Below are positions 25,627 to 34,656 of a DNA stretch of 64,000 nucleotides, one piece after another. The stretch is from assembly GCF_029892155.1 (NCBI RefSeq), contig NZ_JARZAG010000017.1, forward strand, positions 115,665 through 179,664. Reading direction: 5' to 3'. The stretch is from Kitasatospora sp. GAS204B. GTDB taxonomy: Bacteria > Actinomycetota > Actinomycetes > Streptomycetales > Streptomycetaceae. Every line of letters starts with the position of its first letter. Position 1 is the first letter of the stretch. The notes beneath the pieces were generated by a model, which was not told the DNA's origin, searched no databases, and saw only the letters and a program-made list of their open reading frames with translations. Made by a program: the position numbers and the translations under genes.

Positions 25627-28566
25627 GTGACCGAACGGGAGAGCGAGCGCGGAGCGGGCGAGGCGTCGTCGGTGCCGCGACTCTACGAGCGCGAGATCGC
25701 GCTGAGCGCGGCCAGGGCGGCGATCGACACGCTGCGCCGGGACTTCGCGGCCGGCGGCGTCAATCTGGGCTCGCTGCTGCTCTACAGCGGCAAGGCCGGG
25801 CTCGGCAAGACCACCATGCTCCAGCAGGTCAGGGCGCTGGCCAGGAACCAGGGCCTGGCCGTGCTCAGCGGCCGGGCCGGTGAGCAGCGGGTCAACGAAC
25901 CCTTCTACCTGCTGCGCCAGTTGCTGCTGCCCGAGCTGCTGCGGCTGCGCCCGGAGGAGCAGCAGGAGGTGCTCGGGCCGTGGCGCGAGATCGCCGGCCC
26001 GGCGCTCGCCCTGCTGTTGCCCGGCGGCGAGGCGGCCGACCCGCAGAGCGTGCGCACGGGTATCGACTACGTGGTGACCCAACTCGCCATCCGCCGGGCA
26101 CCGCTGGTGATGCTGGTGGACGACCTGCAGTGGGCCGACCACGAGTCGCTCAGCTGGCTGGAGGCCTTCGCCCAGCGCTGCCCCGAACTGCCGGTGCTGC
26201 TGGCCATCGCCTGGCGCTCCAGCGAGATGCCCGAACAGGCCCAGTCCTTCCGCGCCCTGGTGGCCGGCAACGCGCACCGGCACCTGGAGTTCCAGGGCCT
26301 GCAACCGGAGCCGGTCAAGAAGCTGGTCCACGAGGCATTCCCGGACACGGCGGAGGACTCCTTCTGCCGTCAGGTCTGGGCGGTCACCGACGGCAACCCG
26401 TTCCTGGTCAACGCGCTGCTGGCGAAGATCCGCGAGAGCGGCATCGAGCCGGTGCACGAGAACGTGCCGCTGTTGCACGACCTGGCCGCCGAGGCCCAGG
26501 GCATGGACCGCGACTACTGGCTGACCAAACTCAGCGTCAACACCTTCAACTTCGCCCAGGCCGCCGCGATGCTCGGCACCCAGATCGCGATCCCGGTGGC
26601 GACCAGGATCGCCGGCATGGCCCCTTCGGGCGCCGCCGACGCGATCGCCGAGCTGCGCCGCCACCAGGTGCTCAACGGTCCGGCCGACGGCCCGCTGGAG
26701 TTCGTCCACCCGCTGCTCGCCACCTCGCTCTACAAGTCGATCCGGCTGGGCATGCGCACCGCGATGCACGGCAAGGCCGCCCAGGAGCTGGAGAACGCCG
26801 GGCGCCCGCTGGTGGAGTCATCCCGGCATCTGCTGGAGACCCACCCGGAGGGCGATCCCGAGGTGGTGGTCAAGTTGCGCCAGGCCTCCCGCGAGCACCT
26901 GGCGGTCGGCGCCCCGGACGCGGCCGTGCGCTGCCTGGACCGCGCGCTGGCCGAGCCGCCGGAGGACGAGGACCGGCCCGAGGTGATCTACGAGCTGGGC
27001 TGCGCGACGCTGCTCACCGACCCGGTCAGCACGGTCAACCAGCTCCGCCTCGCGCTCGACACCACCCCGCCGCTCCGCAGCGACCTGCGGGTGGACGCGA
27101 CCTTCCGGCTCTCCGAGGTGCTCGCGCACAGCGGCCGGCTGGTGGAGGCCGCCGAGGTCACCCTGGCCGAGGCCGAGCGGACCGCGCCGGGCTCGGGGCG
27201 GACCAGGCTGCAGGTGGCCCACTTCATCTGGGCGGCCTTCCAGCGCGAGGAGGTCGACGGCCCCGAGCGGTCGGCCCGCCTCGCCGCGCTCTGTGCGGAG
27301 CTGCCCGGCGACGACCTCTCGGCGCGGGCCGCCCGGGCGTTGCGCGCCTGGGACCTGACGCTGCAGGGCGGCGACTGTGCCGAGGTGCTGGCGCTGGTGG
27401 ACTCCGCGCTGCTGCCGGACGGCCGGCTGCCCGCCGGGCTGGAGTGGACCGGCACCATGTGGGGCCTGGAGCTGCCCGGGATCATCGGCCTCACCTACGT
27501 CTACACCGACCGGCTGGACCGCGCCGAGAAGCTCTTCGAGGAGGCGATCAGGACCTTCGAGGTGGCGGGCTGGGGCGGCGGCCATCTCGGCTTCGCCTAC
27601 TTCCTGATGGGCCTGGTCCGGTTCCGCCGCGGCGCGCTGGCGGAGGCCGAGAACTTCCTGCGCCAGGCGCTGCGGATCGCCCGCCAGTTGGGCCCCGGCC
27701 TGCCGCTGCAGTGGGACGCGGTCGGCGTGCTGGCCGACACCCTGCTGGCGCGCGGCCGGACCGACGACGCCTGGAAGCTGGCCGCCGAGTTCTCCTTCGC
27801 CCCGCCGTACCACCCCACCGCGATGGTGCTGCCGGACGCCGCCACCCTCTACGGCAAGCTGCTGCTGGCCCAGCAGGAGCGGCCGGCGGCCGCCGAGGTG
27901 TTCACCGAGGTCGGCGAGCGGTTGGTCGAACGCGGCTGGCACAACACCATCTGGGCGCCCTGGCTCGGCAACCTGGCGCTCGCGGTGCTGCCCGAGGACC
28001 CGGAGCGGGCCCGTCGGTTGGCCGACGAGGGGCTGGCCAGGGCCCGCTCCTCCGGCGTCGCCTCGGCGATCGGGACCGCCCTGCGGATGAAGGCCGCGGT
28101 GGCCGAGGGCCAGAACGCCGTCGACCTGCTCGCCGAGGCGGTGCGCGAACTCGGCCGCTCCCCGGTCGGCTACGAGCAGGCCTGCGCGCTGGTCGAGTTG
28201 GGCGCCGCGCTGCGCAAGTCGGGCCGGCTCGCCGAGGCCACCGAGCAGCTGCACCAGGGCATGGAGCTGGCGGTGGAGTGCAACGCGGACGGCCTGATGG
28301 CCCGGGCCCGCGAGGAGCTCAGGGCCTCGGGCCTGCGCCCGAGCCGACTGCGCAGCACCGGTCGGGACGCGCTGAGCCAGGTCGAGTGGCGGGTCGCCCA
28401 GCTCACCGTGGAGGGCCTGTCGCCGGCGGAGATCGCCGAGCGCCTGAAGATGCCGCCGGGGCTGGTCGACCGCCGGTTGGCCGCGGTGCACCGCAAGACC
28501 GGCAGCACCCAGGCGGGCCTGGCCGCCGCGCTCGGCCTGACGAACAAGAGCCCTGACACCCCCTAG
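25627..28566 (+). CDS. Large ATP-binding LuxR-family (LAL) regulator
   Basis: A 979-residue regulator with an N-terminal AAA-type ATPase, a long TPR-like helical middle and a C-terminal LuxR helix-turn-helix. Walker A is GKAGLGKTT at residues 55-63; Walker B is MLVDDLQWAD. The C-terminal motif LSPAEIAERLKM is a slightly degenerate LuxR recognition region. GGAGGGG precedes the GTG. LAL proteins usually activate secondary-metabolite or sugar genes; here the divergent terpene synthase is the obvious candidate target. Confidence 0.9.
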   Translation: MTERESERGAGEASSVPRLYEREIALSAARAAIDTLRRDFAAGGVNLGSLLLYSGKAGLGKTTMLQQVRALARNQGLAVLSGRAGEQRVNEPFYLLRQLLLPELLRLRPEEQQEVLGPWREIAGPALALLLPGGEAADPQSVRTGIDYVVTQLAIRRAPLVMLVDDLQWADHESLSWLEAFAQRCPELPVLLAIAWRSSEMPEQAQSFRALVAGNAHRHLEFQGLQPEPVKKLVHEAFPDTAEDSFCRQVWAVTDGNPFLVNALLAKIRESGIEPVHENVPLLHDLAAEAQGMDRDYWLTKLSVNTFNFAQAAAMLGTQIAIPVATRIAGMAPSGAADAIAELRRHQVLNGPADGPLEFVHPLLATSLYKSIRLGMRTAMHGKAAQELENAGRPLVESSRHLLETHPEGDPEVVVKLRQASREHLAVGAPDAAVRCLDRALAEPPEDEDRPEVIYELGCATLLTDPVSTVNQLRLALDTTPPLRSDLRVDATFRLSEVLAHSGRLVEAAEVTLAEAERTAPGSGRTRLQVAHFIWAAFQREEVDGPERSARLAALCAELPGDDLSARAARALRAWDLTLQGGDCAEVLALVDSALLPDGRLPAGLEWTGTMWGLELPGIIGLTYVYTDRLDRAEKLFEEAIRTFEVAGWGGGHLGFAYFLMGLVRFRRGALAEAENFLRQALRIARQLGPGLPLQWDAVGVLADTLLARGRTDDAWKLAAEFSFAPPYHPTAMVLPDAATLYGKLLLAQQERPAAAEVFTEVGERLVERGWHNTIWAPWLGNLALAVLPEDPERARRLADEGLARARSSGVASAIGTALRMKAAVAEGQNAVDLLAEAVRELGRSPVGYEQACALVELGAALRKSGRLAEATEQLHQGMELAVECNADGLMARAREELRASGLRPSRLRSTGRDALSQVEWRVAQLTVEGLSPAEIAERLKMPPGLVDRRLAAVHRKTGSTQAGLAAALGLTNKSPDTP

Positions 28567-28627
28567 GCTGACGCTGAGTAAGCCCCGTAAGCCCGTCGTC
28601 GGCACGGCGAATTCGAAGGAGCAGCAG

Positions 28628-29734
28628 ATGGCGCCCAACTCCGAGCACCCGGTGACGGTCTCGCACGCCCCGTTGGAGCACAGCGGGGCCGGGGTCGCGA
28701 TCGAACGCTGGACCCTGCGGGCCGGGCCGGTGGAGGTGGCGGTGCTCACCCTGGGCGCCACCCTGCACGGCGTGCGGATCCCGGACCGCACCGGCGCGGT
28801 GGGCCAGGTGCTGCTCGGCAGCGAGGAGTTGAGCCAGATCCTCGGCCCGGCCCGGCACTTCGGCGCCACCGTCGGGCGGTACGCGAACCGGATCGCGGAC
28901 AGCCGGATCACCCTGGACGGGCAGGAGTTCCGGTTGGCCCCCACCGGTGGCGGGGTCACCCTGCACGGTGGTCCGGACGGCTTCGCCGACCGGGTCTGGG
29001 CCGCCGAGTCGGTCACCGAGGACGACCGGGCCGGCGTGCGGCTGCACCTGCACAGCCCCGACGGGGACCAGGGCTTCCCCGGCGCGCTGGACGTCTGGGT
29101 GAGCTACCTGCTCTCCGCCACCGGCGAACTGGCCATTGAGTACCGGGCCGTCACCACTCGCCCCACCGTCCTCAACCTGACCAACCACTTCTACGTCAAC
29201 CTCGCCGGCGAGGGCAGCGGCGACGTGCTCGACCAACTGCTCACGCTGGACGCCGACGAGTACACCCCGGTCGACGAGCGGCAGATCCCGTACGGCCCGT
29301 TCGAGCCGGTGGCCGACACCCCGTTCGACTTCCGCACCGCGCGCCCGATCGGCAAGGCGATCCACGAGAAGCACCCGCAGCTGGTCGGCCCGGGCGGTTA
29401 CGACCACAACTGGGTGCTGCGCCCGCGCCCGCAGGACGGGCCGCCGGTGCGGGCGGCGCTGCTGGAGGACCCGGTCTCCGGGCGCAGCCTGGAAGTGCTG
29501 ACCACCCAGCCGGGCATCCAGGTGTTCACGGCGAACACCTTCCACGGCGCGGTCAGCGGGCCCGCTGGGGCCGCCTACGGGCCCTACGCCGGGGTCGCGT
29601 TGGAGACCCAGCACCACCCGGACTCGCCGCACCACCCCGGGTACCCGTCCACCGAGCTGCGCCCTGGTCAGGAGTTTCGTTCGGCGACGGTACTCCGTTT
29701 CGCCTGGGGTTTCCCCGACAGTCACACTGTATGA
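28628..29734 (+). CDS. galM: Aldose 1-epimerase (galactose mutarotase)
   Basis: A 368-residue cytoplasmic mutarotase that interconverts alpha and beta anomers of glucose or galactose. Substrate-binding and catalytic features are GRYANRI, the histidine in LHGGPDGF, the TNHFYVNL histidine, and the C-terminal Glu in GVALETQHHPDSP. AAGGAG lies before the ATG. No galactose genes are adjacent; the gene stands alone between the LAL regulator and the conservon. Confidence 0.93.
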   Translation: MAPNSEHPVTVSHAPLEHSGAGVAIERWTLRAGPVEVAVLTLGATLHGVRIPDRTGAVGQVLLGSEELSQILGPARHFGATVGRYANRIADSRITLDGQEFRLAPTGGGVTLHGGPDGFADRVWAAESVTEDDRAGVRLHLHSPDGDQGFPGALDVWVSYLLSATGELAIEYRAVTTRPTVLNLTNHFYVNLAGEGSGDVLDQLLTLDADEYTPVDERQIPYGPFEPVADTPFDFRTARPIGKAIHEKHPQLVGPGGYDHNWVLRPRPQDGPPVRAALLEDPVSGRSLEVLTTQPGIQVFTANTFHGAVSGPAGAAYGPYAGVALETQHHPDSPHHPGYPSTELRPGQEFRSATVLRFAWGFPDSHTV

Positions 29735-29771
29735 CTAGTATCACCCCGTCAAAGGTCGTACCAAAGACGGC

Positions 29772-32225
29772 GTGTCGCCACAGAGCACCGCCCCTCTCGA
29801 GGAGACTGCCCTGCGCGCGCGTAGAGCCGACAGGCTGCGAAAGACGTCAAGAACCAGGCGCTCGCGTCTCACCCTGCGGACCGCGCTGCTGGTCCTGGCG
29901 ATCGTCCCCAGCGTCGCGCTCGCCGCGCTCTGGGCCGTCACCACCGGACAGACCCTGTCCGACTTCCAGCGGCAGGCCGCCCAGGGGCGACTGTCCCAGC
30001 GCGCGGGCCAGCCCTCCAACATCGTGTACTACAACCTGCAGGAGGAGCGCCGGCTCTCCGCCGAGCAACTGGCCCAGCCGGGCAGCGTCACCGACCAGTT
30101 GACCACCCAGCGGCTGGCCACCGACGACGCGGTGCGCACCTTCCAGAAGCTCTCCAGGGTCTCCCAGTCGCACGCCTCCACCGAGGTGAAGGACGCCATC
30201 AACACCGCCCGCACCGCGCTGGACCAGCTGCCGCAACGGCGGGCCGCGGTGGACCAGGGCAGCGTCGACCAGCAGAGCGTCTTCGTCTACTACACCAACC
30301 TGATCACCGTCGACCTCAAGCTGTTCAGCGCGCTCAGCCACGTGGACAACGGCGAGGTCGGCTACCTCTCACGGACCCTGGTCGACGAGTTCTGGGCCAA
30401 GGAGATGGTCTCGCGCGAGGACGCGATCCTGGCCCGGGGCTGGCCCAGCGGCAAGCTGTCGACGCCGGACTTCCAGGCGGTGCAGCAGTCGATCGGCGCC
30501 CAGTCGTTCCTCTACACCGTCAAGATCCTGCCGTACCTGCCCAGCCAGGAGGCGGCCGCGGCCCAGCGGTTGACCACCGGCTCGCCCTGGCAGACCAAGC
30601 TCGACATCGAGCAGCAACTGCTGAAGCCCACCCCGGTCGGCGCTGACGCCGCCGTCCCGCTGCCGCCGGTGCAGGACCAGTGGCGCCAGGCCATCGAACT
30701 CACCACCCCGCAGCTGGTATCGCTGCTGCAGACCCGCACCGACGCGGTGGTCGCCGCCGGCAACAGCGCCGTCCGGACGCTGCTGCTGCGACTGGTGCTG
30801 ACCAGCGTCATCGGCCTCTTCGCGGTGATCGCCGTGATCATCACCTCCTGGCGGCTGGCCCGCTCGCTGCGCCGGCGGATCGTCGACCTCCAGGGCCAGG
30901 CCGGTGAGCTCGAACGGACCCTGCCCGAGCTGGTCGAACGGCTCGGCCGCGGCGAGGCGGCGACAGCGGCGCAGGAGGGCGTGGCGATCAGCGCCGACCC
31001 GGCTCGCGGCGACGAGCTCAGCCGGCTCGGCCAGGCGCTCAACCTGGCCCGGCACAGCGCCGTCACCGCAGCCGTCGCCCAGGCCGAGCAGCACCGCGGC
31101 TTCGAACGCCTGCTGCAGCGCATCGCCCGCCGCACCCAGCTGCTGATCGGCCTTCAGCTGAAGACGCTGAACGAGATGGAGCGCAAGCACGAGGACCCCG
31201 AGGTGCTGGAGGGCCTCTTCGACCTCGACCACCTCACCGCGCGCCTGCGCCGCTACGAGGAGAACCTGGTCATCCTGGCCGGCGGCCAGCCGCAGCGCCG
31301 CTGGCGCAAGCCGGTCTCGCTGCTCGACGTGCTGCGCGCCGCCCAGGGCGAGGTGCAGGACTACCGGCGGATCCTGATCGACATCGAGGGCGCCCCGTGG
31401 CTCTCCGAGCGCGCGGTCGGTCCGGTGGTGCACGTGCTGGCGGAGCTGATGGAGAACGCCGCGGCCTTCTCCAAGCCGCCCACGCCGGTCGAGGTGCGCG
31501 CCGCGATGGTCGGGCGGGGCCTGGCGGTGGAGGTCGAGGACCGCGGGCTGGGCATGGAGCCCGAGCAGCTGGACGCCGCCAACGACCTGATGCGCCGCCC
31601 GCCGCGGATGGACGTGCTGGCGCAGGCCGACGACATCCGGCTCGGCCTCTACGTGGTCGCCCGGCTGGCCGACACCCTGGGGCTGCGGGTGGAGTTCCGC
31701 GCCTCGGCCTTCGGCGGCACCCGTGCGGTGGTGCTGATCCCGGGCGAGCTGGTCACCGACGGCGCCGTGCTGGAGCCGGTGCCGGTGGAGGTCCCGCCGC
31801 TGCCCGCCAGGGTGCGCGGGCGCACCCTGCCCGCCGAACTGCCGGCGCCGGTCGAGCCGGTGCCAGTCGAGCCGGTGCCGCCGGCCGCGACCCCGGCCAT
31901 CGAGCCGGCCCCCGTCCCCGTCCTCGTCCCCGTCGCCCGCCCGTCCTGGGCGGTACCCGCCGGCGACCACGAACGGACCGCCGAGAACGTGCAGTCCCCG
32001 CTCCCGCAGCGGGTCCGCCAGGCCAGCCTGGCCGCCGAACTGCGCACCCCGGCCACCTCGCCGGAGCGCGGCCACACCCCGGGTGACCCCACAGAAGCAC
32101 CAGCACCCGCCCCGGCCCGCTCCAGTGCCGCGATCGGCGCCTTCCAGCGCCGCTCCCGGGCCGCCCGCCTCGGTGACGAGACCACCGAGTCGACCCCCAT
32201 CCCTCCCGGTAAGGACCCGTCATGA
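29772..32225 (+). CDS. cvnA: Conservon sensor kinase-like protein (CvnA)
   Basis: An 817-residue membrane protein and first gene of a conservon. It has a basic N-terminus, a transmembrane helix near residues 35-56, a ~270-residue extracellular sensor part, a second helix near 333-358, and a cytoplasmic histidine-kinase-type ATPase domain (N-box ELMENAAAFS, GLGMEPEQ) lacking a clear phospho-acceptor H-box; the tail is proline-rich and disordered. The GTG at 29772 is the annotated start, but GAGGAG before the CTG at 29812 may mark the real one. Conservons control development and antibiotic production in streptomycetes. Confidence 0.9.
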   Translation: MSPQSTAPLEETALRARRADRLRKTSRTRRSRLTLRTALLVLAIVPSVALAALWAVTTGQTLSDFQRQAAQGRLSQRAGQPSNIVYYNLQEERRLSAEQLAQPGSVTDQLTTQRLATDDAVRTFQKLSRVSQSHASTEVKDAINTARTALDQLPQRRAAVDQGSVDQQSVFVYYTNLITVDLKLFSALSHVDNGEVGYLSRTLVDEFWAKEMVSREDAILARGWPSGKLSTPDFQAVQQSIGAQSFLYTVKILPYLPSQEAAAAQRLTTGSPWQTKLDIEQQLLKPTPVGADAAVPLPPVQDQWRQAIELTTPQLVSLLQTRTDAVVAAGNSAVRTLLLRLVLTSVIGLFAVIAVIITSWRLARSLRRRIVDLQGQAGELERTLPELVERLGRGEAATAAQEGVAISADPARGDELSRLGQALNLARHSAVTAAVAQAEQHRGFERLLQRIARRTQLLIGLQLKTLNEMERKHEDPEVLEGLFDLDHLTARLRRYEENLVILAGGQPQRRWRKPVSLLDVLRAAQGEVQDYRRILIDIEGAPWLSERAVGPVVHVLAELMENAAAFSKPPTPVEVRAAMVGRGLAVEVEDRGLGMEPEQLDAANDLMRRPPRMDVLAQADDIRLGLYVVARLADTLGLRVEFRASAFGGTRAVVLIPGELVTDGAVLEPVPVEVPPLPARVRGRTLPAELPAPVEPVPVEPVPPAATPAIEPAPVPVLVPVARPSWAVPAGDHERTAENVQSPLPQRVRQASLAAELRTPATSPERGHTPGDPTEAPAPAPARSSAAIGAFQRRSRAARLGDETTESTPIPPGKDPS

Positions 32226-32626
32226 CGCGCACCATCGCCACCCATCAGGACCTGGACTGGCTGTTGGACGGGTTGGTGGACTCGGTGGCCGGGACCAGAC
32301 ACGCCGTGCTGCTCTCCGACGACGGCCTGGTGGTCAGCAAGTCGCGTGGCATCGAGCGGGCGGACGCCGAGCGGCTGGCGGCGGTGGCGACCGGCCAGCA
32401 GAGCCTGGCCCGTGGTGTCGGCACGCTCTTCGACGGCGGTGCGGTGCACCAGGTGATCGTCGAACTGGCCGAGTTGTGGCTCTTCATCACCGCCGCCGGC
32501 CAGGGCACCCACCTGGCCGTGATCGCCTCCCAGGAGGTGGACGCCGAGGTGATGTCGCTGGCCATGCACACGCTGGTCCAGCAGGTCGGGCAGAAGCTCA
32601 GCACGCCGATCCGGAGCGTCGGTTGA
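32222..32626 (+). CDS. cvnB: Conservon roadblock/LC7 protein (CvnB)
   Basis: A 134-residue roadblock/LC7 domain protein, homologous to MglB-type regulators of small GTPases. The fold is seen in AVLLSDDGLVVSKS and in the C-terminal helix. Its ATG overlaps the cvnA stop (ATGA). Within a conservon it is thought to bridge the sensor and the CvnD GTPase at the membrane. Confidence 0.93.
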   Translation: MTRTIATHQDLDWLLDGLVDSVAGTRHAVLLSDDGLVVSKSRGIERADAERLAAVATGQQSLARGVGTLFDGGAVHQVIVELAELWLFITAAGQGTHLAVIASQEVDAEVMSLAMHTLVQQVGQKLSTPIRSVG

Positions 32627-33024
32627 GCCCGAACTGGGAGGAGCTGGAGCAGACGGTCGGGGACGACGGCGCGCAGTCGATGGTCCGCCCGTACACCATC
32701 ACCCGCGGCCGCACCGCGCCCGAGCGCGACGACCTGACCCTGATCACCGTGCTGACGCTGGTGTCGGGGGCCGCCGAGCAGCCGGGCCGCCGGCTGCAGC
32801 CCGAGCACCGGGTGATCCTGGCCCGGTGCGCCCGGCAGCCCGCGGCGGTCGCGGAGCTGGCGGCCGACCTGGACCTGCCGGTCTCGGTCACCAAGATCCT
32901 GCTCGGCGACCTGATCGCCCTGGGCCTGCTGGCCGCCCGGGCCCCGATCGCGGTGGCCAGGGCCGGTGGCGGCGTCGACCTCGGCCTGCTGAACGCCGTA
33001 CGCGAGGGACTGCGGAGACTCTGA
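32623..33024 (+). CDS. cvnC: Conservon DUF742 protein (CvnC)
   Basis: A 133-residue DUF742 protein with the family signatures VRPYTITRGRT and a winged-helix-like second half. The start is a TTG overlapping the cvnB stop (TTGA), so all conservon genes are translationally coupled. Its biochemical role in the complex is not known; it may bind DNA or the GTPase. Confidence 0.92.
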   Translation: MSPNWEELEQTVGDDGAQSMVRPYTITRGRTAPERDDLTLITVLTLVSGAAEQPGRRLQPEHRVILARCARQPAAVAELAADLDLPVSVTKILLGDLIALGLLAARAPIAVARAGGGVDLGLLNAVREGLRRL

Positions 33025-33025
33025 G

Positions 33026-33592
33026 ATGACAGACAGTCAGGCGGCCCCGGCCGCTGTCAAGATCCTGATCGCGGGCGGCTTCGGGGTGGGCAAGACCACC
33101 CTGGTCGGCTCGGTCAGCGAGGTCACCCCGCTGCGCACCGAGGAGTACCTGACCCGGGCCAGCGTCGGCGTCGACTCCCTGGACGGGGTGGACACGAAGG
33201 ACACCACCACCGTCGCGCTCGACTTCGGCCGGATCACCATCGGCCCCGAGCTGGTGGTCTACCTCTTCGGCACCCCGGGCCAGGAGCGCTTCTGGTTCAT
33301 GTGGAACGACCTGGTGAACGGCGCGCTGGGCGGGGTGGTGATCGCCGACACCCGGCGGCTGGAGAGCAGCTTCGCGTCGATCGACTTCTTCGAGAGCCGG
33401 CGGATCCCCTTCGTGGTGGCGATCAACTGCTTCGACGGCGTCAACACCCGTACGGCCGCCGAGATCCGCGTCGCGCTCGACCTGGACCCGCAGGTGCCGC
33501 TGCTGGTCGGCGACGTGCGGACGCGTGCGTTCGGGCGGGACGTGCTGCTCGCCCTGGTCGAGCACCTGATCAACCAGCCGGCCCTGGTCTGA
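33026..33592 (+). CDS. cvnD: Conservon small GTPase (CvnD)
   Basis: A 188-residue Ras-like ATP/GTP-binding protein. The P-loop is GGFGVGKTT near residues 17-25, switch II/G3 is FGTPGQERF, and the base-recognition loop NCFD replaces the usual NKxD, as in other CvnD proteins. It completes the cvnABCD set. GGAGACT lies in the last codons of cvnC. No downstream cytochrome P450 or terpene gene, found in some conservons, follows here. Confidence 0.93.
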   Translation: MTDSQAAPAAVKILIAGGFGVGKTTLVGSVSEVTPLRTEEYLTRASVGVDSLDGVDTKDTTTVALDFGRITIGPELVVYLFGTPGQERFWFMWNDLVNGALGGVVIADTRRLESSFASIDFFESRRIPFVVAINCFDGVNTRTAAEIRVALDLDPQVPLLVGDVRTRAFGRDVLLALVEHLINQPALV

Positions 33593-33616
33593 GGACCGGG
33601 ACGCCGGAGTCGACAT

Positions 33617-33654
33617 GCCCAGGGCCCGCCGGTCACGACCGGCGGGCCCTGGGC
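33617..33654. terminator. Intrinsic terminator after the conservon
   Basis: A near-perfect palindrome with an 18-bp stem (GCCCAGGGCCCGCCGGTC) and minimal loop lies between cvnD and the convergent G1 peptidase gene, and can stop transcription from both sides. Confidence 0.85.
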
Positions 33655-33660
33655 GTGCGG

Positions 33661-34431
33661 TCAGCTGTGGTGCCAGTTGACCGAGAAGGCGTTGCCGTCG
33701 GTCAGCGGCGAAGTGCTGGCCAGCACCGTCCCGTCGTGGGCGGCCATGGTGACGTTCTCCGGGGAGAAGCCGCCGATCGGCCTGCCGTTGGCGGTGGCCC
33801 CGGTGAAGTCGACCTGCTGGAAGTCGGTCAGCGGCAGCGGCCCGTTGGCGTCCGAAGGGGCCTCGGCGATGATCTCGGCCGAAGCCAGTGCGGCGCCCGG
33901 CAGGGTCCGCTTGATGCTGTGGCTCCAGCCCTGGGTGGTGTCGGCGAGCTTCAGGGTGAAGGAGCCGGCGCCGGTCTCGGTCACGGAGGCGGTGAAGTGG
34001 TCGCCGGGCCGCACCTCGTTGGTGAACATGACCGGGTAGGCCGGGTACATCTCGTACCAGGAGTAGTACTGCGGTGAGCCGCCGGAGCAGTCGACCTCGC
34101 TGCCGGTCTGCTCGACCGAGTCGCTGCCGTCGCCGTCCAGGCCGACCCAGAAGCTGGACCAGGTGTCGTCGTTGGTGCACAGGCCGGTCGGCTCGACCCA
34201 ACTGGCGCTGACGCTGGTGAACTTGGCGCCGGTGGCGGCGTAACCGGCCCAGTTGGTGCTGGTGCCCTGGGTGATGGGGGTGCCGTGCGGTCCGACCAGG
34301 TGCGGGGAGGTGGCCACGATCGGCGCGTGCAGCAGCGCGGGGGCGGTGGCGGCGAGAGCGGGGACGGTGTTGCCGAGGACCGCCGCGAGGGCGGCGCAGA
34401 CGGCCAGGGCGCGACGACGGGGGGCGGGCAT
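33661..34431 (-). CDS. Secreted G1-family glutamic endopeptidase
   Basis: A 256-residue exported protease. An N-terminal signal peptide ends near PALA-A (residue 28). The mature part has eqolisin hallmarks: NWAGY, FWVGLDG, the catalytic Gln108 in VEQTG and the catalytic Glu190 in AEIIAEAP, plus YYSWYEMYP. G1 peptidases are acid proteases first known in fungi and also found in bacteria. The ATG at 34431, with GTGGAG upstream, is preferred over an in-frame ATG 123 bases earlier. Two cysteines (85 and 115) may form a disulphide. Confidence 0.9.
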   Translation of the reverse strand: MPAPRRRALAVCAALAAVLGNTVPALAATAPALLHAPIVATSPHLVGPHGTPITQGTSTNWAGYAATGAKFTSVSASWVEPTGLCTNDDTWSSFWVGLDGDGSDSVEQTGSEVDCSGGSPQYYSWYEMYPAYPVMFTNEVRPGDHFTASVTETGAGSFTLKLADTTQGWSHSIKRTLPGAALASAEIIAEAPSDANGPLPLTDFQQVDFTGATANGRPIGGFSPENVTMAAHDGTVLASTSPLTDGNAFSVNWHHS

Positions 34432-34602
34432 GGCTACTCCACCGGATCGATAGTGTGCTGACGGGGTGTGTACTGACGGCTGGGTGCCGACAGACCTATG
34501 CCCGTCCGGCGGTCCGGTGATGTGACGCATCCTCAGATTGACCCCACGCTTCACCTGTTCGGGTGAGCCGCCTCATCCTGTGCGGACCTTCGATGAGGAC
34601 AG

Positions 34603-34647
34603 AGCGGAGCGGCCGGCCCCCTGATCGGGGTGGCCGGCCGCTCCGCT
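34603..34647 (-). terminator. Intrinsic terminator after fahA
   Basis: A 16-bp perfect stem (AGCGGAGCGGCCGGCC and its complement), extended by CCCC/GGGG, lies 10 bases beyond the fumarylacetoacetase stop codon. Confidence 0.85.
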
Positions 34648-34656
34648 GTCGGTCCG

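Noticed and set aside
26818..29016. Minus-strand frame opposite the LAL regulator and galM
   Set aside because: Antisense shadow of two convincing genes.
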